Assembly (NCBI RefSeq): GCF_002159845.1
Contig: NZ_NFJK01000003.1
Coordinates: 1-64,000 of the forward strand
Origin: Anaeromassilibacillus sp. An250
Lineage (GTDB): Bacteria; Bacillota; Clostridia; Oscillospirales; Acutalibacteraceae
DNA length: 64,000 nt
Direction of reading: 5' to 3'
A model generated the notes under the pieces. It was not told the origin of the DNA, did not search any database, and was given only the letters and a program-made list of their open reading frames with translations. Each line of letters begins with the position of its first letter. Position 1 is the first letter of the stretch. The position numbers and the translations under genes were made by a program. This document shows, in pieces, positions 32,824 to 42,046 of the stretch.

Positions 32824-34178
32824 CATACGGCTTTTAGGAAGGTCAGAAGATAATACAGTAGGGCCGCGCTCACGGCAGGGGTGAGAATCCAACCAATGAT
32901 ATCCACATCCACGCGCGCAACTTTTAACAGCCGGCTAATGCTCAGGGACGCATTGAAAATCTCGCTCAAGAATAAGATAAAAATATACGCCTTCACACCA
33001 AAGACCGGCAGCAGTACCGCAATCAGAACGACCCGCATAATGGAGTCCATAAAGTTGTAGCGGAACGAATAGGCCTGCTGGTCCAGTCCCTTGAGCATCC
33101 CATCCACGATGCTGTCCACATACATCAGGGGGATGATCGGCGCCATGATGCGAAGGAAAGCTCCCGCCTGCCGGTTTCCATAAAAGAGATTCCCGAGGTC
33201 CTCCGCATAGACGATCAGAAGCGAGGTGATGAGAAAGGAGAAGAGCAGGGTGAGTCGGAATGCCCGCGAAGCCGAGCGTTCGATGGTTTGGCGCTTGCCG
33301 CGCGCATTGGCCTCTGCCAGCTCGGGAATCAGCAGGGAGGACAGCGAGGTCAAGAACGAAGAGGGGAACAGGAGGATGGGCATGACCATGCCCTGGATAA
33401 TGCCGTACTGCGAGAGCGCTGCATCCGTCCCCGCACCGTGGCGCTTTAACCCGCGGGGGACCAGCAGGTTTTCCGTACTGCTGAGGAAACTGCGCACAAA
33501 GGAGCCGCTGAGGACAGGGACAGCGATGTGGCAGATCTGCCGGTAACTTCCGGATTCGTTAAAGCATTTGGGCGGCTGTTTGCGCGTCATGATGCGATAC
33601 GCCAGGAAGACCACCGCGCAGGAAGCCACTTCCCCCGCTGTGGAACCGAGCATGAGCGCGCTGAAAGGGGTAAAGATCCAAAAGAAGACGATCGTTGTGC
33701 CAATGGTGGTAAACTGTTCCATCAGTTCCGCGATAGCAGGAACGACGCTGTTTCGGATGGCGAAGAAATATCCCTTCAAACAGGCGCAAACCGCCATAAA
33801 TGGCAGGCCCGGCGCGAGCAGGCGCAGAGGAAGTCCGCTGGAAAGATCCAAAAAGCGCTGCGCGAGGAAGTCCGACCCAATCCACAGGACACCGGCGGCG
33901 GCAAAGCTGACGCCCAGGGAAAATAGCAGGCAGCGCCGGATACAGACCGGGGAACCGCGCCCTTCTGCCACCATACGTGTGACGGAAAGGCTGGCGCCGC
34001 TGGTGCAGGTGGCGATCGCCAGGGCAAAGATGGAAAAGGTGAGCTGATAGACGCCCATGCCCTGCGTGCCGATTTTTCCGAGTATGTAAGCGCGGAACCA
34101 GATGTTGGAGAAGCGCAGCAGCAGAGAGCCGCCCGTTAAAATTGCGGTATTGGCCAAAAATTTGGCCTGCTTTTTCAC
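32820..34178 (-). CDS. spoVB: SpoVB-type oligosaccharide flippase
   Basis: 452 aa, MATE/MurJ-like fold with about 14 membrane segments. FLANTAILTGGSLLLRFSNIWFRAYILGKIGTQGMGVYQL opens the MviN/Wzx-type transporter, and PRGLKRHGAGTDAALSQYGIIQGMVMPILLFPSSFLTSLSSLLIPELAEA is typical of SpoVB and its paralogues, which move lipid-linked precursors during spore cortex or polysaccharide synthesis. The GTG at 34178 follows GGGAGGTGTGCGC; the reading frame runs further upstream without a start site. It is divergent from prmA. The paralogue within the SpoVB group is uncertain. Confidence 0.82.
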   Translation of the reverse strand: MKKQAKFLANTAILTGGSLLLRFSNIWFRAYILGKIGTQGMGVYQLTFSIFALAIATCTSGASLSVTRMVAEGRGSPVCIRRCLLFSLGVSFAAAGVLWIGSDFLAQRFLDLSSGLPLRLLAPGLPFMAVCACLKGYFFAIRNSVVPAIAELMEQFTTIGTTIVFFWIFTPFSALMLGSTAGEVASCAVVFLAYRIMTRKQPPKCFNESGSYRQICHIAVPVLSGSFVRSFLSSTENLLVPRGLKRHGAGTDAALSQYGIIQGMVMPILLFPSSFLTSLSSLLIPELAEANARGKRQTIERSASRAFRLTLLFSFLITSLLIVYAEDLGNLFYGNRQAGAFLRIMAPIIPLMYVDSIVDGMLKGLDQQAYSFRYNFMDSIMRVVLIAVLLPVFGVKAYIFILFLSEIFNASLSISRLLKVARVDVDIIGWILTPAVSAALLYYLLTFLKAVC

Positions 34179-34208
34179 GCGCACACCTCCCGCCCACAGA
34201 TTCCGATC

Positions 34209-34238
34209 TTGTACATACCATGTATATTGGTATATAAT
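34209..34238 (+). promoter_or_regulatory. Promoter of prmA
   Basis: TTGTAC (34209-34214) and TATAAT (34233-34238) are 18 nt apart in the divergent spoVB-prmA gap. Confidence 0.7.
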
Positions 34239-34271
34239 AAAATTTATCATCAAATTTTTGGAGGACGTTAT

Positions 34272-35195
34272 ATGGACTGGACGGAAGTGACGGTGTCGGT
34301 CGATGCCAAGGATGTGGACCGTGCGGGGGATATCGCACAGATGGTTGTGCCATATGGCATCTATGTGGAGGATTATTCCCATTTGGAAGAGGAAGCCTGG
34401 GAGATCGCGCATATTGATTTAATCGACGAGGAATTGCTAAAGAAGGACCGGACAAAAGCGCTGGTGCATGTATATATCAGTCCGGAAGAAAATCCGGCGG
34501 AGGCGATCGCTTTTCTGAGCGAGCGGTACAACGCCGAAGGGATTCCACACACCATCTCCACAGCGGCCTGCGTGGAGGAGGATTGGATCAACAATTGGAA
34601 GAAATATTTTAAGCCCATCCCCGTGGGGGGGAAACTCCTGATCCGCCCCAATTGGGAAAACGAATACGACGCACAGGGACGCACGGTGCTTCATTTGGAG
34701 CCAGGCCTGGCCTTTGGAACCGGGACACATGAGACGACGCGCCTGTGCATGGAACTGCTGGAACAATATGTAAAGCCAGGGGCGTCGGTGCTGGACGTTG
34801 GCTGCGGCAGCGGGATTCTGTCAGTGGCGGCATTGCTCTTGGGCGCGGAACGGGCCGTTGGGGTGGATATCGACGAGCTGGCTGTGAAAACAGCGGTGCA
34901 AAATGCAGAACTCAACCACGTAGAGGACCGCTTTACCGCCCTGTGCGGGAATTTGACCGACCGCGTCGAGGGGATCTATGACATCGTTGTAGCCAATATC
35001 GTGGCGGATATTGTCATCACCTTGACAAAGGATGTGCAGCAATTTTTAGCGCCCAGTGCAGTGTACCTGATGAGCGGGATCATCGATACACGCGAACAGG
35101 ACGTCCTGCAAGCGCTGGAAGGCCGCTTCGAAGTGATCGCACGGCGCGAGGAGAAGGGCTGGGTTGCTTTGGCGGCGAAAGCCATAAGCGTATAG
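34272..35195 (+). CDS. prmA: Ribosomal protein L11 methyltransferase PrmA
   Basis: PrmA methylates ribosomal protein L11. 307 aa: an N-terminal substrate-recognition domain (VTVSVDAKDVDRAGDIAQMV, WINNWKKYFKPIPVGGKLLIRPNW), then the SAM domain with GLAFGTGTHETTRLCMELLE, SVLDVGCGSGILSVAALLLGA and the family motif NPVL-like VVANIVADIVITL. The ATG at 34272 has TTTTTGGAGGACGTTAT upstream. Confidence 0.95.
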   Translation: MDWTEVTVSVDAKDVDRAGDIAQMVVPYGIYVEDYSHLEEEAWEIAHIDLIDEELLKKDRTKALVHVYISPEENPAEAIAFLSERYNAEGIPHTISTAACVEEDWINNWKKYFKPIPVGGKLLIRPNWENEYDAQGRTVLHLEPGLAFGTGTHETTRLCMELLEQYVKPGASVLDVGCGSGILSVAALLLGAERAVGVDIDELAVKTAVQNAELNHVEDRFTALCGNLTDRVEGIYDIVVANIVADIVITLTKDVQQFLAPSAVYLMSGIIDTREQDVLQALEGRFEVIARREEKGWVALAAKAISV

Positions 35196-35326
35196 TGATT
35201 ATTTGTTATCTACTGCCTAGAATTATTGCTATAAAATGAACTTTTAAAGAATTGAAAAATGTATACGAATCTTTGTGCGTCAGGAACATTATTAAAGATT
35301 TTGGAATTAAATAATAGAGGTATAAT

Positions 35327-36193
35327 ATGTCGTTTATAATAGACAAACTAAGAAAGATCTTCCCTCCCTCAATACATTCGTTTAATTTGGAAATGGATCG
35401 AGTATTACGCGCGATTGAAGAAGAACGTCAGAGTATAGTTTCTCTAAGCCAGAAAATCGATGATCAAAATCAGCTTATAAGCAATGAGCTAAAAAATATT
35501 TCATTGCAAACATCCCAAATCAAAAAGCAGACATCTGAGGCGGTTTGGGCACATATTTTCCACGATACAATTGTAGAGAGTACGTGGCTAAAAGATAAAA
35601 CTTTTTCTCCAGGACGTTGGGCGGTGGGGTATCCATATCTTTATGTAATGTACCGCATACTCAATGAAGTGCATCCCAAACGTATACTTGAACTTGGATT
35701 AGGTCAATCGACAAAAATGATTGCTCAATATGCTACTTCATTTGACGATGTGAAGCATGTTGTTGTAGAGAATGATAAAAGTTGGATTGATTTTATGTTA
35801 AAAAGCTTCCAATTATCAGAGAGGTCCTCCATTGTTCAGTTAGATTTAGAAATGGCCACCTATAAAGAAGACAAAGCAATTCGTGTTTATAAAAATTTTA
35901 AAGAACAATTTGTCCATTCAAAATTTGATTTTATACTGATCGATGGTCCAATCGGTAGCGATATGCAGCAGTATTCTAGGATTGATATCTTAAATATATT
36001 GCCAGGATGTATTGGAGAAGATTTTGTTATCATGATGGATGATTGTGAAAGAACAGCGGAAAATCAGACAACATTAGAAATAGAAAGGTGCCTAAAGAGA
36101 TATTCTATTCCCTATAAGAGAGGTAGATATGTTGGACAAAAAGAGTTTGTGTTGATACTTTCCAAAAATTTGGAGTTTATAACCTCTATGTAA
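35327..36193 (+). CDS. Methyltransferase-like protein with N-terminal coiled coil
   Basis: 288 aa. Residues 18-68 form a probable coiled coil (MDRVLRAIEEERQSIVSLSQ and onward). From about 115 the class I SAM fold is suggested by RILELGLGQSTKMIAQYA, then VVVENDKSW and FDFILIDGPIGSDMQQYSRID. The catalytic activity is not certain; such proteins accompany surface-glycan glycosyltransferases. Codon use (ATA, AGA, TTA) is AT-rich, unlike prmA upstream. It is probably co-transcribed with the glycosyltransferase 50 nt downstream. Confidence 0.7.
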   Translation: MSFIIDKLRKIFPPSIHSFNLEMDRVLRAIEEERQSIVSLSQKIDDQNQLISNELKNISLQTSQIKKQTSEAVWAHIFHDTIVESTWLKDKTFSPGRWAVGYPYLYVMYRILNEVHPKRILELGLGQSTKMIAQYATSFDDVKHVVVENDKSWIDFMLKSFQLSERSSIVQLDLEMATYKEDKAIRVYKNFKEQFVHSKFDFILIDGPIGSDMQQYSRIDILNILPGCIGEDFVIMMDDCERTAENQTTLEIERCLKRYSIPYKRGRYVGQKEFVLILSKNLEFITSM

Positions 36194-36243
36194 ATCCATA
36201 TAGGAATGTTATATATAATCATGAACGTGCAAGGAGAACAGAG

Positions 36244-38409
36244 ATGAAAAATCTTGAGGCAACAGTTATACGGGATAAAAAAATATTGGATATTATTTTT
36301 ATTACAGATAATAATTTTTCTATGCCGACGGGAGTAGCTATACAATCCCTATTCTATAATAGAGATAAAAATTCAGTGTATAATATACATGTTATTTGTA
36401 ATAGTGTAGAGGAATATAACCGCGAAAAATTATTAAAATTGCAAGCTTCCAACTTTAATATCGATTTAGTGGATGTATCTGAAACAGAGCTTCATCAAAA
36501 ATTTGTGAAAGAAAATTTTCCTGTTTCAATATCTGCGACATTTAAATTCTTTTTACCAGAATTATTTCCTAATTTAACGAAAGCCCTATATATAGACGGA
36601 GATTTGATTATACAAAGTAACTTATTAAAGTTGTATTTTACAGACATATCAGGAGTTTATGCAGGTGTAGTAAAGGATTATCATGCATTGACTTTTAAAG
36701 GCGATGTTTGGAAACGTTTGGGTGTAAGGTTCGAGGCATATTTTAATTCTGGGGTGATGCTCTTAAATTTAGAAAAGATGCGAAATGATCATATAACTGA
36801 AAAATTAGTGGAATATCGTTTGAATGGTATCAATTACTATATGGATCAAGATGCATTAAATGTTGTCTTTGGTAATTCTGTTAAGTATTTAAATTTTAAT
36901 TATAATATGACCATGACAAATTGGAGAAACAAAACAATAGAAGATCTGGCAGAATATTACGCATTACCTATGGTGGATGATAAATATGATTACCTTAGAA
37001 ATGCAGATATTGTGCATTTTGCATCTTCTGATAAACCTTGGGTGTATTATAATACGCATTATGCAGATGTTTGGTTTTATTATTTTCTTTTATCTCCCTT
37101 TAACGAGACTTGTTTAAATCGAACTTCTTTAGATACGATCATTTCTTCAAAAGAGATTAAAGATATCAGGATTCAAAAAGAACATGTTTGCAGAACTAAT
37201 TATAGGTTAGCTATTTATCCGCGCATATCAAACTCCCCGGCCATTTCAGTGGTTGTTCCTGTGTTCAATGCAGAAGAATATTTAGAAGATTGCCTTAGTA
37301 GTATTTTTAATCAGACATTTGGGAATGTTGAAGTTATATGTGTTGATGATGGTTCTACTGACGGCTCTGGAAAAATATTAGACAAGTGGGCTCTCGAAGA
37401 AGCAAGATTAAAAGTTATTCATCAAAAAAATAGTTATGCTGGTGTGGCACGAAATAATGCAATCAAAATGGCGAGAGGCGCATATATTGTTTTTATTGAT
37501 GCAGATGATGTATTTGCACAGAATGCTTTTGAAGCCTATTATAATTCGGCTATAGCAGCGGATGCGGATGTTGTTGTTTCTAGTGTTTATATTTTTCAAC
37601 AAAAGCTTACAGAGGCAAGAATTGCTAATAATTGGCTCGATCCCGATTATGTACCAAACAGAAGTGTTTTCTCCTCAGATGATAATTTGCCATTTATATT
37701 TAATTTTACTCCAGGAGGACCTGGTGGAAAATGTTTTAAAAAAGACTTTATAGAGAATAAAAATTTAACGTTTTTGTCCCTAAATAAATCAGAAGATTTT
37801 TATTTTATTCATTTAGGAATTGCCGAAGCAAGCCATATAGCAATTATTAGAGAACCTCTGTATTACATTCGGACAGTTCATACAAGTTTAGAACATCGTA
37901 AGGATGATATGCCTCTCCTATTTTGGGAGGCAATTATGCTTATGAAAGAGCGATTAATTGCAGATGGTATTTTTGATAAAGTAAAGCAAAGCTTCATAAA
38001 TGAAAATGTGAATAGATTTGCGTATAATTTAAAAACTATGGAAACATCTGATAGTTATGAGAAGGTTTTAGACAAGTTGCGTGAAATCTATGCCCAGGAA
38101 TTGGGACTTGGTGACTATCCAAGAAATTACTATTATAAGCAGGATAATTATGAATACTTATGTAAACTATTAGGTATTGATTTTGTTTCAAAGCAGAACG
38201 AAAAAGTTAAATATGTTTTTAATAAGAGTAATCAATCGAAAGATTTGGAGGCGGATTTAATTAGGGCTTCTTGGTCATACCGTATAGGACGTTTTATCAC
38301 ATTTATCCCCAGAAAAATTCGAGGAGGAATTCGTTGCTATAAAGAACATGGAATAAGTTATACGCTTGGCCGAATTCGGGAAAAATTTATTGCTCTTTTT
38401 GAGAATTGA
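36244..38409 (+). CDS. GT8-GT2 fusion glycosyltransferase
   Basis: 721 aa with two catalytic domains. Residues 1-290 are GT8-like (IIFITDNNFSMPTGVAIQSLFYNRD, the DxD motif in ALYIDGDLIIQSN, YFNSGVMLLNLEKM, YYMDQDALNVVF). From about 333 a GT2 domain follows (ISVVVPVFNAEEYLEDCLSSIFNQTF, VICVDDGSTDGSG, IVFIDADD). About 160 C-terminal residues carry no clear domain. It probably decorates an extracellular polysaccharide or glycoprotein; donor and acceptor are unknown. It is very AT-rich and a likely horizontal acquisition together with the preceding gene. Confidence 0.88.
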   Translation: MKNLEATVIRDKKILDIIFITDNNFSMPTGVAIQSLFYNRDKNSVYNIHVICNSVEEYNREKLLKLQASNFNIDLVDVSETELHQKFVKENFPVSISATFKFFLPELFPNLTKALYIDGDLIIQSNLLKLYFTDISGVYAGVVKDYHALTFKGDVWKRLGVRFEAYFNSGVMLLNLEKMRNDHITEKLVEYRLNGINYYMDQDALNVVFGNSVKYLNFNYNMTMTNWRNKTIEDLAEYYALPMVDDKYDYLRNADIVHFASSDKPWVYYNTHYADVWFYYFLLSPFNETCLNRTSLDTIISSKEIKDIRIQKEHVCRTNYRLAIYPRISNSPAISVVVPVFNAEEYLEDCLSSIFNQTFGNVEVICVDDGSTDGSGKILDKWALEEARLKVIHQKNSYAGVARNNAIKMARGAYIVFIDADDVFAQNAFEAYYNSAIAADADVVVSSVYIFQQKLTEARIANNWLDPDYVPNRSVFSSDDNLPFIFNFTPGGPGGKCFKKDFIENKNLTFLSLNKSEDFYFIHLGIAEASHIAIIREPLYYIRTVHTSLEHRKDDMPLLFWEAIMLMKERLIADGIFDKVKQSFINENVNRFAYNLKTMETSDSYEKVLDKLREIYAQELGLGDYPRNYYYKQDNYEYLCKLLGIDFVSKQNEKVKYVFNKSNQSKDLEADLIRASWSYRIGRFITFIPRKIRGGIRCYKEHGISYTLGRIREKFIALFEN

Positions 38410-38460
38410 GTTCATAGCAGATAGACCAAGAGGCAGACTGAACGTTAGATTCATAAATAC

Positions 38461-38512
38461 AAAAAGTTGGCGTTTTCCACTACATTTTAAGTGGAGAAAA
38501 CGCCAACTTTTT
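38461..38512. terminator. Bidirectional terminator between the GT island and pheA
   Basis: A 20-bp stem AAAAAGTTGGCGTTTTCCAC against its near-complement with loop TACATTTTAA; T-runs on both strands. It serves the plus-strand glycosyltransferase and the minus-strand aro operon. Confidence 0.88.
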
Positions 38513-38560
38513 GTATTGTTAATTATGCGGAATTTCCATAAATCAAATGTGTGCTAATAA

Positions 38561-39685
38561 TTATTCTTGCTCCCGATAGTTCCCCAAAAAGGAGAACCGA
38601 GGCAGCTCGTCGCTCAGGGCGGCGATCAAATTTAAGGTATGCGGTTCCTGCGCGTTGCCGGTAAAGTCGAGATAGAAATCGTACTCGAAGGTCTTGCCCG
38701 GGATTGGGCGGCTCTCGATTTTGGTGAGGTTCAAGCCGGCGGTGGCGAAGCGCGCCAAAACGCTGTGCAGGGTACCGGTCCGGTGGGGAAGGGAAAAGCA
38801 CAGGCTGATCTTATTGGCCCCCTCTGGGATAAACATATGCCGGTTGATGGCGATGAACCGGGTGCAGTTGTTTGCGCTGTTCTGGATATCCTTCGCCAGG
38901 ATGTGCAGGCCGTATTCCTGTGCGGCGGATTCCGAGCAGATCGCCGCAGTACCGGGGGTGCGCTCCTTGGCCACTTTCTGTGCAGCAGCAGCGGTGGCGG
39001 AACAGGGGACGGTCTGGAAGCGGTATTGTGCGATGAAATTGGAACATTGCGCCAGCGGCTGCGGATGGGAATACGCCAGATGGATCTCGGAAATCGGGCA
39101 TTCCTGCGCGGCGGCCAGGCAGTTATGGATGTGGAGCGTTTCCGCTGCCACAATGTAGAAACGGTAACGCAGGATCAGGTCGTACACCTCGCTGACGGAA
39201 CCGGCGGAGGAATTTTCCACCGGCAGCACACCGAGGTCCGCCCGGCCGTCGGCGACAGCGGCAAAAATCGCAGCAAAGTTATCAAAAAAGAGCGGCTCGG
39301 CACCGGGATAGAGGTGTTTGACGGCTTCATGGGAAAAAGAACCGCTGACCCCCAGACAGGCGATGCGCTCCGCGCGCGCAGGCGCATGTTCGGCATTCTG
39401 AACAAGCTCCCGGAGTTCGGCGCCGCTTCCCAGCAGGTTGTGTTGCAGGGCGCGGCTCATATCCATTAGATTGGAATAGAGGATGCGCGCTTCGCCCGCG
39501 TATTCGCCCGCATGTTGGGCCATATTGTCCAAGATTTCCTGTTCGCGGTTTGAATTGAGGACGGGCAGATGCTGCTCCCGTTTGATCTCCGCCACCTGCT
39601 TTGCGCAATCCATGCGCTTCAAAAAGAGCGGCAGCAATTGCTGGTCGATGGCGTCGATTTCCTTGCGGACTTCCTCCAGAGTCAT
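38561..39685 (-). CDS. pheA: Bifunctional chorismate mutase/prephenate dehydratase (P-protein)
   Basis: 374 aa. Residues 1-85 are an AroQ chorismate mutase (LEEVRKEIDAIDQQLLPLFLKRMDCAKQVAEIKRE). About 107-285 is the dehydratase (CLGVSGSFSHEAVKHL, GVLPVENSSAGSVSEVYDLI, and the catalytic TRF in NNCTRFIAI). The C-terminal ACT domain has KIESRPIPGKTFEYDFYLDF, the ESRP phenylalanine site. The last gene of the minus-strand aro operon; ATGA overlap with aroC. The ATG at 39685 is 9 nt from GGAAGGGGG; the TTG at 39694 abuts it. Confidence 0.96.
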   Translation of the reverse strand: MTLEEVRKEIDAIDQQLLPLFLKRMDCAKQVAEIKREQHLPVLNSNREQEILDNMAQHAGEYAGEARILYSNLMDMSRALQHNLLGSGAELRELVQNAEHAPARAERIACLGVSGSFSHEAVKHLYPGAEPLFFDNFAAIFAAVADGRADLGVLPVENSSAGSVSEVYDLILRYRFYIVAAETLHIHNCLAAAQECPISEIHLAYSHPQPLAQCSNFIAQYRFQTVPCSATAAAAQKVAKERTPGTAAICSESAAQEYGLHILAKDIQNSANNCTRFIAINRHMFIPEGANKISLCFSLPHRTGTLHSVLARFATAGLNLTKIESRPIPGKTFEYDFYLDFTGNAQEPHTLNLIAALSDELPRFSFLGNYREQE

Positions 39686-40797
39686 GCGCGCCAACCCCCT
39701 TCCGATTTCCCGCCCGTGAGAATCCCATCGAAATTCATCAGGGCGATGGCTGCTGCGGATTCCACGACAGGCACCGCGCGGGGCACAATGCAGGGATCGT
39801 GGCGGCCATGCACGGAGAGGATTTGGTTCTCTCCCGTTTGCAGGTTCACGCTCTGCTGATTTTGGCTGATGGAGGCGGTCGGCTTGACCCCCACGCGGAA
39901 CACCATGGGCATACCGGTGGTGATGCCGCCCAGGATGCCGCCGGCGTGGTTGGTGGATGTTTTGACCTTGCCATCGGCGTCAAAATAGAACGGGTCGTTG
40001 TTCTGGCTGCCGCGCAGCGCGCAGGAACCAAACCCATCCCCGAATTCCACGCCTTTGACAGCGGGGATGCCAAATAGGATGGAGGACAGCACCGGTTCGA
40101 TTCCACCGAACAGTGGACCGCCAATCCCGGCGGGTAGTCCAGTGACCGCGCATTCCACAATGCCGCCCACACTGTCCTGCGACATGCGCGCATCTTCAAT
40201 CAGGGCGGCCATCGCTTCCTTTTTGCCCGCGTCGATCACCGGGAAATAGGTGGTGGAAAGCGTCTCCAAGAGCTCCGCGGGGATGTCCACCGGATCAAAG
40301 AGAGTATCCTGAATCTGCGCCACGGACGCCACATGCCCGCCGATGCGGATGCCGCGCCGCTCCAAAATCTGGCGGCAGATCGCGCCGGCAAACACCAGGG
40401 GGGCAGTTAAGCGTCCGGAAAAATGACCGCCGCCGCGGATGTCGTTGAAACCGTGATAATGCAGATAGGCGGGATAATCGGAATGCCCCGGGCGCGGCAC
40501 ATCCAGCAGATTGCCGTAGTCCTGGGACCGGGTGTTGGTGTTTTCAATTACGGCGCAGAGCGGAGCGCCGGTTGTGGTGTGGTTGAGAAGACCGCTCATC
40601 ACCTTTGGAAAATCGCTCTCCTTGCGCGGGGTCGCGGACTTGTCCTGCCCCGGCGCGCGGCGTTTCATTTGCGCGAGGACCGCATCCATATCGATCGGTT
40701 CCCCGGCAGGCAGGCCGTCGATCACAACGCCGATGGCAATGCCATGGCTTTCCCCAAAGATGGAAATGCGGACCATTTCACCCCATGTTGATGACAT
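39682..40797 (-). CDS. aroC: Chorismate synthase
   Basis: FMN-dependent conversion of EPSP to chorismate. 371 aa. Signatures are ISIFGESHGIAIGVVIDGLPAG, KRRAPGQDKSATPRKE, FNDIRGGGHFSGRLTAPLVFAG and KTSTNHAGGILGGITTGMPMVFRV. The ATG at 40797 has GGGAGGTAAAGCAG upstream and lies 20 nt inside the end of aroA. Confidence 0.97.
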   Translation of the reverse strand: MSSTWGEMVRISIFGESHGIAIGVVIDGLPAGEPIDMDAVLAQMKRRAPGQDKSATPRKESDFPKVMSGLLNHTTTGAPLCAVIENTNTRSQDYGNLLDVPRPGHSDYPAYLHYHGFNDIRGGGHFSGRLTAPLVFAGAICRQILERRGIRIGGHVASVAQIQDTLFDPVDIPAELLETLSTTYFPVIDAGKKEAMAALIEDARMSQDSVGGIVECAVTGLPAGIGGPLFGGIEPVLSSILFGIPAVKGVEFGDGFGSCALRGSQNNDPFYFDADGKVKTSTNHAGGILGGITTGMPMVFRVGVKPTASISQNQQSVNLQTGENQILSVHGRHDPCIVPRAVPVVESAAAIALMNFDGILTGGKSEGGWRA

Positions 40798-42046
40798 CTG
40801 CTTTACCTCCCAATCGGTTGTAATCTTCAAAAAAGGCGGGGTAGCTCTTGCGGATGCTCTCCGCGTCGGAAATGGTGACCGGGCCGTCCGCCCGGAGCGC
40901 GGCGATCGAGAGCGCCATCACCACCCGGTGGTCGTTGTACCCGTCCACCTCGCCGCCGTGCAGCAATTCCACGCCGTCAATCAGCAGGCCGTCCGGCGTC
41001 TCCTGTACCTGTGCGCCCAACCGGTTCAGGCCGTCGGCCATGGCTGCAAGCCGGTCGCTTTCTTTGATGCGCAGACGGGCGGCATTGTAGATGCGGGTGC
41101 GCCCCTTGGCAAGCGCGGCTGTGGCGGCCAAAATGGGGACCAGGTCGGGAATTTGTGCGGCGTCGATTTCCATTCCGTATAAATTGTTCGACTTAATACA
41201 AAGCGTTTCGCCTTTCCAGGCGCATTCCGCGCCAAATGCGGCAAAAAGCGACTCCGCGGCACGGTCGCCCTGCGTGGATTCACGCTTGAGGCCGCCAATG
41301 GAAAGCGTCCCTCCCAGGGTGCCCGCCGCGAGAAAGAACGCCGCCTGGGACCAATCGCCCTCCACGGAAAAGGGGCGCGCCCGGTAGCGCTGCCCGCCCG
41401 GAATACGCCAGCCGTTGTCCAATGGATCGACGGTCACGCCGAAGGCCCGCATCGCCTCCAGGGTCATGTCCACATAAGCAGCGCTTTCCAGCGGGGAGGA
41501 GAGGCGGATCGTGCTTTCCCCCGCCAGGAGCGGGCACGCCAGCAGAAGTCCGGTGATGAATTGGGAACTAATATTTCCAGGAAGTATAAATTCTCCCGGT
41601 TTTAACGTTCCGTTGATCGATAGTGGAAGTCCGCCCTCTGTGTGGCAGGATACCCCGTGCGCGGGGAGCACGTCGAGGTACACGCCGATGGGACGCTCCG
41701 GCAGGCGGCCGTGCCCAGTGAAGGTTGCCTCCATGCCGAGGGCGGCACAGATGGGGATCAAAAAGCGCAGGGTTGACCCGCTTTCCCCGCAGTCGATTTC
41801 CGTTGGACTCTGCGGGGCGTTGCCACCGGTGACCCGCCAGGTCCGCTGTTCCTCCAAAATGTTGGCGCCGAGTGCCTGTGCCGCCTGCGCGGTCACGTGG
41901 ATGTCGTTGGAAACAGCGATCGGGGAGAGGATGCTCTCCCCCTGCGCGAGTGCGGCGCAGAGAATGGCGCGATGCGCCGCGCTTTTGGAGCAGGGCACGG
42001 AAACCGTCCCTTGCAAGGTGGAGGGGTGGACAATCACTTTACTCAT
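40778..42046 (-). CDS. aroA: 3-Phosphoshikimate 1-carboxyvinyltransferase (EPSP synthase)
   Basis: Joins PEP to shikimate-3-phosphate. 422 aa. The PEP/S3P lysine lies in PCSKSAAHRAIL, with DCGESGSTLRFLIPICAALG, GNISSQFITGLLLACPLL and the C-terminal KESDRLAAMADGLNRLGA and YNDHRVVMALSIAALRADGP. The DCGESGS/SGSTLRF context departs from the plant-type NAGTAMRPL and groups it with class II-like bacterial EPSPS forms; that grouping is inference. The ATG at 42046 follows GGAGGGCTGCA and overlaps the aroB end by 8 nt. Confidence 0.95.
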   Translation of the reverse strand: MSKVIVHPSTLQGTVSVPCSKSAAHRAILCAALAQGESILSPIAVSNDIHVTAQAAQALGANILEEQRTWRVTGGNAPQSPTEIDCGESGSTLRFLIPICAALGMEATFTGHGRLPERPIGVYLDVLPAHGVSCHTEGGLPLSINGTLKPGEFILPGNISSQFITGLLLACPLLAGESTIRLSSPLESAAYVDMTLEAMRAFGVTVDPLDNGWRIPGGQRYRARPFSVEGDWSQAAFFLAAGTLGGTLSIGGLKRESTQGDRAAESLFAAFGAECAWKGETLCIKSNNLYGMEIDAAQIPDLVPILAATAALAKGRTRIYNAARLRIKESDRLAAMADGLNRLGAQVQETPDGLLIDGVELLHGGEVDGYNDHRVVMALSIAALRADGPVTISDAESIRKSYPAFFEDYNRLGGKADVINMG

